The notes: generated from the letters alone by a model not told the origin. Positions 1 through 7,676 are shown, numbered from the stretch's first letter. The stretch is 26,212 nucleotides of DNA from an uncultured Collinsella sp. (GCA_902491055.1 CABUGI010000018.1:1-26212), one strand, 5' to 3'. Translations and numbers: made by a program.

Positions 1-1191
1 ATGGGCTTTATGGGCGAGGGCGACAAGATCATCGCCATCGACTCCCACATCGACACCGTCGGCATCGGCAACATCGAGAACTGGGATGCCGATCCCTATG
101 AGGGCTACGAGACCGACGAGATCATCTACGGCCGCGGCGGCTCCGACCAGGAGGGCGGCATGGCTTCCGCTACCTACGCTGCCAAGATGATGAAGGACAT
201 GGGCCTCATCCCCGAGGGCTACAAGATCATGGTCGTCGGCACCGTCCAGGAAGAGGACTGCGACGGCATGTGCTGGCAGTACATCTACAACAAGGACGGC
301 ATTAAGCCCGAATTCGTCATTTCCACCGAGCCCACCGACGGCGGCATCTATCGCGGTCACCGCGGCCGCATGGAGATCCGCGTCGACGTTCACGGCACCT
401 CCTGCCACGGCTCTGCTCCCGACCGCGGCGACAATGCCATCTACAAGATGGCCGACATCATCGCCGACGTTCGCGCTCTCAACAACAACGGCTGCGACGA
501 GTCGACCGACATCAAGGGCCTCGTCAAGATGCTCGATCCCAAGTACAACCCCGAGCACTTCGAGGACGCCCGCTTCCTGGGCCGCGGCACCTGCACCGTC
601 AGCCAGATCTTCTACACCAGCCCCAGCCGTTGCGCTGTCGCTGACTCCTGCGCCATCTCCATCGACCGTCGCATGACCGCCGGTGAGACCTGGGAGTCCT
701 GCCTGGACGAGATCCGTAACCTGCCGGCAGCCAAGAAGTACGGCGACGACGTGAAGGTCTCCATGTACATGTACGACCGTCCGTCCTGGACCGGCGAGGT
801 CTACGAGACCGAGGCTTACTTCCCCACGTGGATCAACAAGGAGACCGCTCCGCACGTCAAGGCCCTCGTCGACGCCCATAAGGCTATGTTCGGTGACGAG
901 CGCATCGGCTGCGAGCCCAGCATGGACAAGCGCACCGGTCGTCCGCTGTGCGACAAGTGGACCTTCTCCACGAACTGCGTTTCCATCCAGGGCCGCTACG
1001 GCATCCCCTGCGTCGGCTTTGGCCCGGGTGCCGAGTCTCAGGCTCACGCTCCCAACGAGGTCACCTACAAGGACGACCTGGTCACCGCTGCCGCCATGTA
1101 TGTGGCTGCCCTGAACCTCTACGATCCGAGCCAGGCCGATGGCGATGCCACCGTGTTCCGCGCCGGTCTGACCAACAACAAGATCGACTAG
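1..1191 (+). CDS. ygeY: YgeY family selenium metabolism-linked M20-type hydrolase, 5'-truncated by window edge
   Basis: This is an M20-type zinc peptidase/deacylase of the YgeY family, found beside selenium-dependent molybdenum hydroxylase and purine-catabolism genes; its exact substrate is not established. The visible 396 residues contain the metal-site motifs: SHIDTVG (H16, D18), GRGGSDQEGG (D49), the catalytic/metal glutamates in QEED (E84-E85) and the dimerisation-domain HGTSCHGSAP segment near residue 131. The frame is open to base 1 and the first metal motif comes only 16 residues in, whereas family members carry roughly 40-60 residues before it. The ATG at base 1 is therefore probably internal and the true start lies outside the window. 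The stop is followed by about 200 bp before ygeW. Family assignment is confident; function in ring-opened purine breakdown is inferred from context. Confidence 0.9.
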   Translation: MGFMGEGDKIIAIDSHIDTVGIGNIENWDADPYEGYETDEIIYGRGGSDQEGGMASATYAAKMMKDMGLIPEGYKIMVVGTVQEEDCDGMCWQYIYNKDGIKPEFVISTEPTDGGIYRGHRGRMEIRVDVHGTSCHGSAPDRGDNAIYKMADIIADVRALNNNGCDESTDIKGLVKMLDPKYNPEHFEDARFLGRGTCTVSQIFYTSPSRCAVADSCAISIDRRMTAGETWESCLDEIRNLPAAKKYGDDVKVSMYMYDRPSWTGEVYETEAYFPTWINKETAPHVKALVDAHKAMFGDERIGCEPSMDKRTGRPLCDKWTFSTNCVSIQGRYGIPCVGFGPGAESQAHAPNEVTYKDDLVTAAAMYVAALNLYDPSQADGDATVFRAGLTNNKID

Positions 1192-1213
1192 TCCCATTCC
1201 TCGATCTTGTTGA

Positions 1214-1238
1214 GCCGGGGACAGTTTATGCCCCCGGC
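1214..1238 (+). terminator. GC-rich hairpin after ygeY, possible weak terminator or repeat remnant
   Basis: GCCGGGG (1214-1220) pairs with CCCCGGC (1232-1238) around an 11-nt loop. It lies 23 nt after the ygeY stop, but no T-run follows, so termination would be inefficient or Rho-dependent. The GGGGACAGTTTAT core also resembles known GGGGACAG-type REP palindromes; that link is only a resemblance. Confidence 0.3.
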
Positions 1239-1246
1239 ACCCCCTG

Positions 1247-1274
1247 TTGACTTGGGGCCCGCGGTCGTTATCTC
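1247..1274 (+). promoter_or_regulatory. Candidate ygeW promoter
   Basis: TTGACT at 1247-1252 matches five of six -35 bases. TATCTC at 1269-1274 is a poor -10 at 16-bp spacing. If used, it gives a leader of about 110 nt before ygeW. The weak -10 keeps confidence low. Confidence 0.25.
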
Positions 1275-1392
1275 CCATGCTTCCTCAACGGTAGCGGGTC
1301 CTCGTCATGGTGCTCTGCATGTTCTAGCCACACGCGCATGCCGGCGCACATCTACTCATTGCGATCGTTTCATCTTTAGAAAGGACATTTCC

Positions 1393-2595
1393 ATGGACGC
1401 CAAGTTTACCGAGCTCGTCGAGCAGCTGAACGGCCTCGACTTTAAGGGTATGTACGGCAGCGACTTCCTGCACACCTGGGATAAGACCACCGATGAGCTC
1501 AAGGCGCTCTACATCGTCGCCGACGCTCTGCGCGAGCTGCGCGAGAACAACGTTTCGTCCAAGATCTTCGATTCGGGCCTGGCCGTCTCGCTGTTCCGCG
1601 ACAACTCCACTCGTACGCGCTTCTCCTTCTCTAAGGCCGCCAACCTGCTCGGCCTTGAGCTGCAGGACCTGGACGAGAAGAAGTCCCAGATCGCTCACGG
1701 CGAGACCGTCCGCGAGACCGCTACCATGATCTCCTTCATGGCCGACGTCATCGGCATCCGCGATGACATGTACATCGGCAAGGGCGACGCCTACATGGCT
1801 GAGGTCTCCGAGTCTGTCCAGCAGGCTTACGAGGATGGCGTTCTGGATCACCGTCCCACGCTCATCTCCCTGCAGTCCGACTCCGATCATCCCACGCAGT
1901 CCTCTGCCGACATGCTCTACCTTATCAACGAGTTTGGCGGCCTCGAGAACCTCAAGGGCAAGAAGGTTGCCGTCACCTGGGCCTATTCGCCCTCTTACGG
2001 CAAGCCGCTGTCCTGCCCGCAGTCGCTGATCAGCCTGCTGCCCCGCTTTGGCATGGACGTCACCCTGGCTCACCCCGAGGGCTACGACCTCATGCCCGAG
2101 GTCGTCGAGCGCGCCAAGGGCTATGCCGCCGAGTCCGGCACCACCTTTAAGCAGGTCAACACCATGGCCGAGGCCTTCGAGGGCGCCGACATCGTGATCC
2201 CCAAGAGTTGGGCTCCGTTTGCCGCCATGGAGAAGCGCACCAACCTGTACGCCGAGGGCGACGACGCCGGCATCGCTGCGCTCGAGAAGGAGCTGCTCGC
2301 CCAGAACGCCACCCATCAGGACTGGTGCTCCACGACTGAGCTCATGGAGAAGACTGCCAACGGCCAGGACACCATCTTTATGCACCCGCTGCCCGCCGAC
2401 ATCTCCGGTGTCTCCTGCGAGCACGGCGAGGTCAACGCCGACGTCTTCGACATGCACCGCGTGGGCATGTACAAGGAGGCCAGCTACAAGCCGTACGCCA
2501 TCGCAGCCATGATGTTCCTGCAGAAGGTTGCCGATCCCGCTGCTACCCTCAAGGCCCTCGACGAGCGCAATACCGCCCGTTGGTTCCAGGCCTAA
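1393..2595 (+). CDS. ygeW: YgeW, knotted carbamoyltransferase of purine/selenium gene clusters
   Basis: This 400-aa protein belongs to the aspartate/ornithine carbamoyltransferase superfamily, YgeW branch. The carbamoyl-phosphate loop is FRDNSTRTR (68-76), followed by HPTQS (166-170) and HPLPAD (331-336), the last being the C-terminal catalytic motif. YgeW proteins are known as knotted transcarbamylases with an unsettled amino substrate, and they sit with ygeX/ygeY, ssnA, hyuA and xdh genes; a role in carbamoyl transfer or phosphorolysis of ureido compounds is inferred. The ATG at 1393 is preceded by AGAAAGGA (1378-1385) at 7-nt spacing. The frame stays open upstream, but that extension is low in family character and has no comparable ribosome binding site. 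A strong terminator follows, so it ends its transcription unit. Confidence 0.93.
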   Translation: MDAKFTELVEQLNGLDFKGMYGSDFLHTWDKTTDELKALYIVADALRELRENNVSSKIFDSGLAVSLFRDNSTRTRFSFSKAANLLGLELQDLDEKKSQIAHGETVRETATMISFMADVIGIRDDMYIGKGDAYMAEVSESVQQAYEDGVLDHRPTLISLQSDSDHPTQSSADMLYLINEFGGLENLKGKKVAVTWAYSPSYGKPLSCPQSLISLLPRFGMDVTLAHPEGYDLMPEVVERAKGYAAESGTTFKQVNTMAEAFEGADIVIPKSWAPFAAMEKRTNLYAEGDDAGIAALEKELLAQNATHQDWCSTTELMEKTANGQDTIFMHPLPADISGVSCEHGEVNADVFDMHRVGMYKEASYKPYAIAAMMFLQKVADPAATLKALDERNTARWFQA

Positions 2596-2618
2596 AGCCG
2601 GATTGAGGTAAGCCATGT

Positions 2619-2658
2619 AAAGGGGGCGCTCTGCCAACCGGCGGGGTGCCCCCTTTTT
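2619..2658 (+). terminator. Rho-independent terminator of ygeW
   Basis: AAAGGGGGC (2619-2627) pairs with GCCCCCTTT (2648-2656), and the 3' arm runs into a T5 tract (2654-2658). The stop of ygeW is 26 bp upstream. Confidence 0.85.
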
Positions 2659-2745
2659 GCATCGCGGGCGTGCGGGATAAGCGCTTTCGATGTGGATGCC
2701 CGCGGCGCGAGTTATGGGTACGATGGTTTCAGGGGAGGTATCACC

Positions 2746-3360
2746 ATGAAACTTGGATGCGTCATTATGGCTTCGGGCGAGGGCAAGCGGTTTGGCTCTA
2801 ACAAGATGCTTGCCGATATCTATGGCGAGCCGCTGATTGCCCGGACTATCGATTCGGTTCCCCGGGGCTTTGACGTTGTGGTTTCGACGCGTTGGCCCGA
2901 GGTCGTCCAGATTTGCGAGGACAAGCATTGCCCGTGTGTACTGCACGATGGCGAGCTGCGCAGCGAAAGCGTCCGTGCGGGCCTTTCGTGGGGAGTCGAA
3001 CGCAACTGGAAAGGCTGCCTCTTTTTGCCGGGCGACCAGCCGCTCGTGAGTTCGGATTCTTTTGAGGCTATGGTTCGTGCATTTGACGAGCGTGGCCGCA
3101 AGCATCCGGTGCGTCTTGCGTGCAACGGTGAGCCTTCGAGTCCGGTGCTCTTTCCGGCGGAATTGTTCGATGCGCTCATACGTCTTGAGGGCAAGGACGG
3201 CGGCGGTTCGATCCTCAAGGGCCGTACCGATGTGGTGTTGGTCGAGGCGCGTGCCTACGAGCTGTGGGACGTCGATACCGCCAAGGGACAGCAACGCATA
3301 ACGGAGCATATCGCTGCCTGCTCGTATTTTGATCGCGTGGCCAACAGTATTAATCAATAA
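2746..3360 (+). CDS. MocA/YgfJ-like molybdenum cofactor nucleotidyltransferase
   Basis: This 204-aa protein is an NTP-transferase of the MobA/MocA superfamily. It most likely adds CMP (or another nucleotide) to molybdopterin to make the dinucleotide cofactor used by xanthine-oxidase-type hydroxylases. The nucleotide-binding signature is ASGEGKRFGSNK (residues 9-20), and PGDQPL (95-100) is the GDxP metal/NTP motif. The C-terminal half has the SSPVLFP segment near residue 143 that is typical of MocA. The ATG at 2746 follows AGGGGAGGT (2731-2739) by 6 nt; an upstream in-frame start at 2692 would place non-family residues before the nucleotide motif. The next gene begins 9 bp after the stop and its ribosome site overlaps the stop, so the two are co-transcribed. 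Choice between MocA and the YgfJ maturation subgroup is from context. Confidence 0.88.
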   Translation: MKLGCVIMASGEGKRFGSNKMLADIYGEPLIARTIDSVPRGFDVVVSTRWPEVVQICEDKHCPCVLHDGELRSESVRAGLSWGVERNWKGCLFLPGDQPLVSSDSFEAMVRAFDERGRKHPVRLACNGEPSSPVLFPAELFDALIRLEGKDGGGSILKGRTDVVLVEARAYELWDVDTAKGQQRITEHIAACSYFDRVANSINQ

Positions 3361-3369
3361 GGAGCAATT

Positions 3370-4737
3370 ATGATCATCATCAAAAACGGCGCCCTCGTGA
3401 CGCCCCAGGGGCTTCGCCGCGCTGATCTTGCCATGGATGGCGATAAGATTGTGCGGATTGCCGCGGCGATTGAGCCGGCCGAGGGCGATACCGTCGAGGA
3501 CGCCGCGGGCTGCTGGGTGTTTCCCGGCTTTATCGACGGCCACACGCACATGCAGTGCTGGACTGGCATGGATTGGACAGCCGATAGCTTTGAAACCGGC
3601 ACGCGTGCGGCTGCCTGCGGCGGTACGACGACCATCGTGGACTACGCGACGGCTGATCGCGGCGTGACCATGCCCGATGCCTTGGCCGAGTGGCATCGCC
3701 GTGCCGACGGAACCTGCACGGCCAACTACGCCTTTCATATGGCACTCGCCGAGTGGAATGAACGCAACCGCGCCGATCTTTCGGCTATGCGCGAGGCGGG
3801 CGTATCGTCGTTTAAGACCTACTTTGCCTACGATCATTTGCGCCTGGACGATGCCGAGACGCTCGAGGTGCTCGAGGAGCTCAAGCGTATTGGCGGCATA
3901 CTGTGCGTGCATTGCGAGAACGGTACGCTGGTGAATGAGCTGCAGAAGCGCGTGTACGAGCAGGGGATTCATGGACCCGAGGGGCATGCGCTCAGCCGCC
4001 CGGACGTGTGTGAGGCCGAAGCCGTGAGCCGCCTGCTGTATCTGGCGCACCTGGCCGGCGACGCCCCAGTCAACGTGGTGCACCTTTCGACCAAGTTGGG
4101 GCTCGAGGCCATTCGTGCGGCCAAGGCGCGCGGGCAGAAGAATATCTATGTCGAGACCTGCCCTCAGTATCTGATGCTCGACGACACCTGCTATCTGGAG
4201 CAGGGCGAGGACGGCTTTGCGGGCGCCAAGTACGTGATGAGCCCGCCGCTGCGCCATGCCGGCGACCGTGCCGCGCTGCGCGAGGCGCTTGTGGCCGGCG
4301 AGATCGATACGATTGCGACCGATCATTGCAGCTTTAACCTGCACGGGCAAAAGGACCGCGGGCGCGACGATTTCCGCGCGATTCCCAACGGCGGGCCCGG
4401 CGTGGAGCATCGTCCCGTCGCGATTGCCACGAGCTTTGAGGGACAGCTGGGACCCGAGGATCTGTGCCGCTTGATGAGCGAGAACCCGGCGCGCGTGTTT
4501 GGCATGTACCCGCGCAAGGGCTGTCTTGCCGAGGGCGCCGATGCCGATGTGTGCGTGTGGGATCCCAAAGCGCGCTGGACAATCAGCGCCGCGACACAGC
4601 ATCAGGCCGTGGACTACACGCCGCTCGAGGGCTTTGAGGCACATGGCCGCGCCAAGGCCGTGTTTGTGAACGGCGTGCTGGTGGCGCGCGATGGCGAGCC
4701 CACCGGAGCCCAGCCCGGCCGCTACGTCCCCCGCTAG
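3370..4737 (+). CDS. hyuA: Dihydropyrimidinase/D-hydantoinase family amidohydrolase (HyuA/YgeZ type)
   Basis: This 455-aa cyclic amidohydrolase carries a complete binuclear metal site: HTH (H58, H60), the carbamylated lysine in SSFKTYFAY (K149), H181 in VHCEN, H238 in VVHLS and D318 in ATDHCS. The reaction is hydrolytic opening of a hydantoin- or dihydropyrimidine-like ring. In purine-degrading clusters with ygeW, ygeY and ssnA the natural substrate is thought to be a purine-derived ring rather than a drug hydantoin; which one cannot be read here. AAGGAG (3359-3364) overlaps the stop of the upstream mocA-like gene and lies 5 nt from the ATG. It is convergent with yqeC, and a large palindrome fills the gap. 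The symbol follows cluster usage; allantoinase-like specificity is less likely but not excluded. Confidence 0.9.
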   Translation: MIIIKNGALVTPQGLRRADLAMDGDKIVRIAAAIEPAEGDTVEDAAGCWVFPGFIDGHTHMQCWTGMDWTADSFETGTRAAACGGTTTIVDYATADRGVTMPDALAEWHRRADGTCTANYAFHMALAEWNERNRADLSAMREAGVSSFKTYFAYDHLRLDDAETLEVLEELKRIGGILCVHCENGTLVNELQKRVYEQGIHGPEGHALSRPDVCEAEAVSRLLYLAHLAGDAPVNVVHLSTKLGLEAIRAAKARGQKNIYVETCPQYLMLDDTCYLEQGEDGFAGAKYVMSPPLRHAGDRAALREALVAGEIDTIATDHCSFNLHGQKDRGRDDFRAIPNGGPGVEHRPVAIATSFEGQLGPEDLCRLMSENPARVFGMYPRKGCLAEGADADVCVWDPKARWTISAATQHQAVDYTPLEGFEAHGRAKAVFVNGVLVARDGEPTGAQPGRYVPR

Positions 4738-4757
4738 CAGCAAAGATGCCGTGTCCC

Positions 4758-4836
4758 CTCCTCAGTTGCGGTGAAATACGGACTGTTTGCGGCCGTCGGG
4801 CGGCCAAACAGTCCGTATTTCACCGCAACTGAGGAG
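4758..4836. repeat. Long palindromic repeat, copy 1, between convergent genes
   Basis: Two arms of about 38 nt (4758-4795 and 4801-4836) are complementary, interrupted only by an unpaired C at 4790, around a TCGGG loop. The arm begins CTCCTCAGTTGCGGTGAAAT. The 25-bp core recurs at 7549-7615. Placed between convergent hyuA and yqeC, it could act as a bidirectional terminator or mRNA-stabilising fold. The tip-to-tip symmetry also fits a REPIN-like non-autonomous element. Confidence 0.9.
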
Positions 4837-4846
4837 ATGGGGCCGG

Positions 4847-5581
4847 CTACTTGAGGCTGCTGGCGACGACGGGGTGGTCGAGAGCTGCCTCGAAGCGGTC
4901 GGCCATCGTTGGGTCGGCAAGCGTGTCGACTTGGTTGAGCATGATGCGGGCATTGTTGAGGTTCAGCATCCGCAGCTCGGCATTGAGCACCATGGCGACG
5001 CGCTCTGGGGTGGCAGCGTCGGTGGGCTCGCAGCCGCAATGCTCGCAAAAGAGCTCGGGGCGGTGGACAACCTCGGCGACGGGCTTGCCCAGCCCCGAGG
5101 CGCCGACGACCCAGACAACGTTTGCCGTGGCGGCGGGAATTACCGGCTCCCAGGCGGCATGCGCCTTGAGCGGGAGTCGCTTGCTGCCATCTGCCTCGGC
5201 CAATACATAGTCAAAGCGCCGCGCCAGCTCGTCGAGCGGCTCGGCAGGGGAGGAGAGCTTACCTGTCTCCGGGTCCAAAACACCTGCCTGGCAGATGCTT
5301 CCGCGGGCAAGTCCCGCGCATGCCTCGCAGGTGCAGCCGGGAACATGCAGGGTCCCCGGCTTCCAAGGCGCGGCGTCCAGGCGACGGCTCGACCCGTCCC
5401 ATGGCACGCCGGCGACGGGAAACATGTGCGTGGTGGTGCAGAGGAGCACCCTGCCGCCGGCGCGCATGAGCTCAAGGCCGAGCGTCTTCAGCAATGTCGA
5501 CTTGCCGCCACTGCCGATAATTGCGGTAATGCCCGGCTCGATCTTGAGCGCGGAGGCAAGGTTTCCGCTCGTCGTTTCCAT
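4847..5581 (-). CDS. yqeC: YqeC, selenium-dependent molybdenum hydroxylase accessory ATP/GTP-binding protein
   Basis: This 244-aa protein matches the YqeC family, a marker of selenium-dependent molybdenum hydroxylases. It has a glycine-rich P-loop-like motif GSGGKST (23-29), a TTTHMF segment near residue 49 and the diagnostic AEADGSKRLPLKAH (128-141). Its biochemical step is not firmly known; a role in placing selenium or the cofactor is assumed from co-occurrence. Unusual here are seven cysteines in two groups: C83, C85, C88, C97 and C179, C182, C184. The ATG complement lies at 5579-5581 with a short GGTGA-like ribosome site upstream. The gene is convergent with hyuA and divergent from yqeB, so it shares its 102-bp upstream region with the yqeB-xdhC operon. 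Confidence 0.9.
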   Translation of the reverse strand: METTSGNLASALKIEPGITAIIGSGGKSTLLKTLGLELMRAGGRVLLCTTTHMFPVAGVPWDGSSRRLDAAPWKPGTLHVPGCTCEACAGLARGSICQAGVLDPETGKLSSPAEPLDELARRFDYVLAEADGSKRLPLKAHAAWEPVIPAATANVVWVVGASGLGKPVAEVVHRPELFCEHCGCEPTDAATPERVAMVLNAELRMLNLNNARIMLNQVDTLADPTMADRFEAALDHPVVASSLK

Positions 5582-5683
5582 CTGTTCACCGCCGTATAAT
5601 ACTGTGATAATAAATAATCATCAGAGTAGCGGTCGAACCGCTTTTGCTCTGCTCAAACCGTAGCACAGGGAGGTGCCCCGGGA
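5582..5683. promoter_or_regulatory. Divergent yqeC/yqeB control region with a small palindrome
   Basis: This 102-bp gap must hold the promoters of both divergent units. A TATTAT -10 for yqeC can be read on the minus strand at 5601-5596, but no good -35 is present. AGCGGT (5628-5633) and ACCGCT (5637-5642) form a perfect 6-3-6 inverted repeat near the middle, a plausible operator. The yqeB ribosome site AGGGAGGTG lies at 5667-5675. Confidence 0.45.
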
Positions 5684-6478
5684 ATGCTCGTTTATGTTCG
5701 CGGCGCTGGCGATATCGCCACGGGCGTCGCCGCTCGCTTGGTTCGCGCCGGCGTGTCGGTCGTTATGGCCGATATCGCGGTTCCCACGTGCATCCGCCGC
5801 ACAATCAGTTTTTGCGAGGCCATTCGCCTGGGCGAGGTCGAGGTCGAAGGCATTCGCGCTCGCTTGGCACAGACGCCGGCAGAGGCGCTTGCGATTACCG
5901 AGGCTGGAGACGTCGCCGTTGTGGTGGACCCCCAGGCCAAGATGCTCGGCGAGCTGAAACCCGCGGCTGTGGTCGACGCGATTTTGGCCAAGCGCAACCT
6001 GAGCACCACGCGCGACATGGCGCCTGCCGTCATCGCCGTGGGGCCGGGCTTTACCGCGCCGGTTGACTGTGACGCCGTGGTCGAGACCATGCGCGGGCAT
6101 TTTCTCGGCCGCGTCATCACCCAGGGTTCGCCCCAGCCCAACACGGGCGTGCCAGGCATTATCGCCGGCTATGGCAAAGAGCGCGTTATTCACAGCCCCG
6201 CCGCCGGCGTGTTTCGGTCCGACCGCGCAATCGGCGACATCGTGAGTGCCGGAAACGTGATTGGCTACGCGGGAGATATGCCCATGCGCACGCAGATCGA
6301 TGGCTGTCTGCGCGGGCTTTTGGCGAACGGCGTGCAGGTGACCGAGGGCTTTAAATGCGCCGATGTCGATCCGCGCGGCGATGCCAGCTATATCAACTAC
6401 ATTTCGGACAAAGCGACGTCGGTCGGCGGCGGCGTGCTCGAGGCACTCGCTATGCTCACCGATGTCTTTAGAGGATAG
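5684..6478 (+). CDS. yqeB: YqeB (EF2563 family), selenium-dependent molybdenum hydroxylase maturation protein
   Basis: This 264-aa protein matches the YqeB/EF2563 family, which occurs almost only with selenium-dependent molybdenum hydroxylases and selD. The N-terminal RGAGDIATGVA (6-16) is a Rossmann-type nucleotide-binding turn. The middle part carries VVDPQAKML and the GPGFTAPVDCD stretch, and the QPNTGVPG and HSPAAGVF motifs follow. The C-terminal half is biotin-carrier-like in style (HSPAAGVF, then a GDIVSAGNVIG turn), consistent with the family. The exact step is unknown; it is needed for the labile selenium cofactor by genetic association. The ATG at 5684 follows AGGGAGGTG (5667-5675) by 8 nt. 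xdhC starts 9 bp downstream, so the two form an operon. Confidence 0.92.
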   Translation: MLVYVRGAGDIATGVAARLVRAGVSVVMADIAVPTCIRRTISFCEAIRLGEVEVEGIRARLAQTPAEALAITEAGDVAVVVDPQAKMLGELKPAAVVDAILAKRNLSTTRDMAPAVIAVGPGFTAPVDCDAVVETMRGHFLGRVITQGSPQPNTGVPGIIAGYGKERVIHSPAAGVFRSDRAIGDIVSAGNVIGYAGDMPMRTQIDGCLRGLLANGVQVTEGFKCADVDPRGDASYINYISDKATSVGGGVLEALAMLTDVFRG

Positions 6479-6487
6479 AAGGCGGCA

Positions 6488-7531
6488 ATGGAAAAGCTCG
6501 ATGTGGTGAATGCTGCGCTTGGCGCTCTGCGTGCTGGCGAGACGTGCGAGCTGGTGGTCGTGGCCGGCACGGCAGGGTCGTCGCCGCGCGGCGTGGGCGC
6601 CTGGATGGCCGTCTTTGCCGATGACAGCCAAGCGGGTACCATCGGCGGCGGCAAGATCGAGCTCTTTGCGCTGGACGAGGCGCGCGAGCTCCTGAGCGCG
6701 GGACAGTCGCGTCTGGTCCGCTACACCATGGGCGGCGAGAACTCCGATACCGGCATGATCTGCGGCGGAGCCATCTGCCTGTGCTACCTGCATCTGGATG
6801 CGACTCAGGCATCGTTGTTCCAAGAAATTGCCGACGTCTTGGCCTATCGGCGCATCGGCGACTTCGTCATCGACTTTGAGCCGTTTATCGCGAGCGCACT
6901 CGAGGGCGATGTGGCCGAGTACCATGGCGAGGAATCGCGCCGCACCATTGCGGGCTGCCCCGGGCTTTCGCTGGTGGAGGAGGGGAGTAAGGTCACCTAC
7001 ACCAACGCCGCCTCCGAGATTCCCCCGGCGCACATCGAGACGCTCTGCCCCGAGGGCCTGACCTATATCTTTGGCTGCGGCCACGTGGGCGCCGCGACGG
7101 CGCGGGTGCTCACGGCGGCGGGCTTTGCCGTTGTAGCGTGCGACGATCGCCCCGGCACGTTGACACCCGAATGGGTGCCCGGTGTCTACGACCGTCGTCT
7201 GGTCGACTACAAGAAACTGAGCGAGCTGTGCCCCATCGGCCCGCGCGATCTGGTGGTGGTCGCTACAGCAGGTCACAAGTCCGATATCGACGTGGTGATT
7301 CAGGCCATGCGCGCCAAGCCTGCCTACCTGGGCTGCCTGGGCTCGCGCCGCAAGACGGCCTTTGTGCGCGCCCGCCTGGAGCAGGAGGGCTTTACACAGG
7401 ACCAGATCGACGAGCTGCACCTGCCGATCGGCGTTGCCATCGAGGCCGAGGACCCCGAGGAGATCGCCATCTCCATCGCCGCCGAGATGATCCACCTGCG
7501 CCGCACCAAACTCGTCCCCCGCAAGCGCTAA
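6488..7531 (+). CDS. xdhC: XdhC/CoxI family molybdenum cofactor insertion protein
   Basis: This 347-aa protein is of the XdhC/CoxI family. Such proteins bind the molybdenum cofactor, guard its sulfido (or here possibly selenido) form, and insert it into xanthine-dehydrogenase-type hydroxylases. The N-terminal XdhC domain has TAGSSPR (28-34), the TIGGG turn (51-55) and DTGMICGG (87-94) with the conserved Cys. The C-terminal Rossmann domain begins at FGCGHVG (195-201) and ends with the GCLGSRRK segment typical of the family. The start follows a short AAGG ribosome site directly behind the yqeB stop. This pairing with yqeB supports an SDMH-specific version. No hydroxylase subunit gene is in the window, so the client protein is encoded elsewhere. 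Confidence 0.92.
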   Translation: MEKLDVVNAALGALRAGETCELVVVAGTAGSSPRGVGAWMAVFADDSQAGTIGGGKIELFALDEARELLSAGQSRLVRYTMGGENSDTGMICGGAICLCYLHLDATQASLFQEIADVLAYRRIGDFVIDFEPFIASALEGDVAEYHGEESRRTIAGCPGLSLVEEGSKVTYTNAASEIPPAHIETLCPEGLTYIFGCGHVGAATARVLTAAGFAVVACDDRPGTLTPEWVPGVYDRRLVDYKKLSELCPIGPRDLVVVATAGHKSDIDVVIQAMRAKPAYLGCLGSRRKTAFVRARLEQEGFTQDQIDELHLPIGVAIEAEDPEEIAISIAAEMIHLRRTKLVPRKR

Positions 7532-7548
7532 TCGCATCCCCACCAATA

Positions 7549-7615
7549 AGTTGCGGTGAAATACGGACTGTTTAAGCCTGTTAGGCCGCCAAACAGTCCC
7601 TATTTCACCGCAACT
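7549..7615. repeat. Long palindromic repeat, copy 2, behind xdhC
   Basis: Arms 7549-7573 and 7591-7615 are complementary over 25 bp with one mismatch, and begin AGTTGCGGTGAAATACGGAC as in copy 1. The 17-nt centre differs from copy 1 and holds its own small hairpin, GCCT (7576-7579) with AGGC (7583-7586). The copy sits 18 bp after the xdhC stop and may terminate or protect that message. It also marks the junction with the ribosomal cluster. Confidence 0.9.
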
Positions 7616-7676
7616 GCTTCTTGGGATCAATTTGTGCGGGGGAGTTGTGGAGTTGTGCAGGCAGACGAGGTTTTTC

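Noticed and set aside
1207..1392. N-terminal extension of YgeW from an upstream in-frame start
   Set aside because: The extension crosses the post-ygeY hairpin and lacks family sequence. The ATG at 1393 has a good ribosome site and gives the normal length.
1324..4743. 1139-codon open frame on the minus strand
   Set aside because: It lies antisense to ygeW, mocA-like and hyuA, all of which have clear family motifs and ribosome sites. Its product shows no recognisable motif, and long antisense frames are expected at this GC content.
4758..4836. Insertion sequence or MITE with a coding core
   Set aside because: The arms meet at a 5-nt loop, so there is no room for a coding core, and no transposase gene occurs in the window. 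It is listed as a repeat only.
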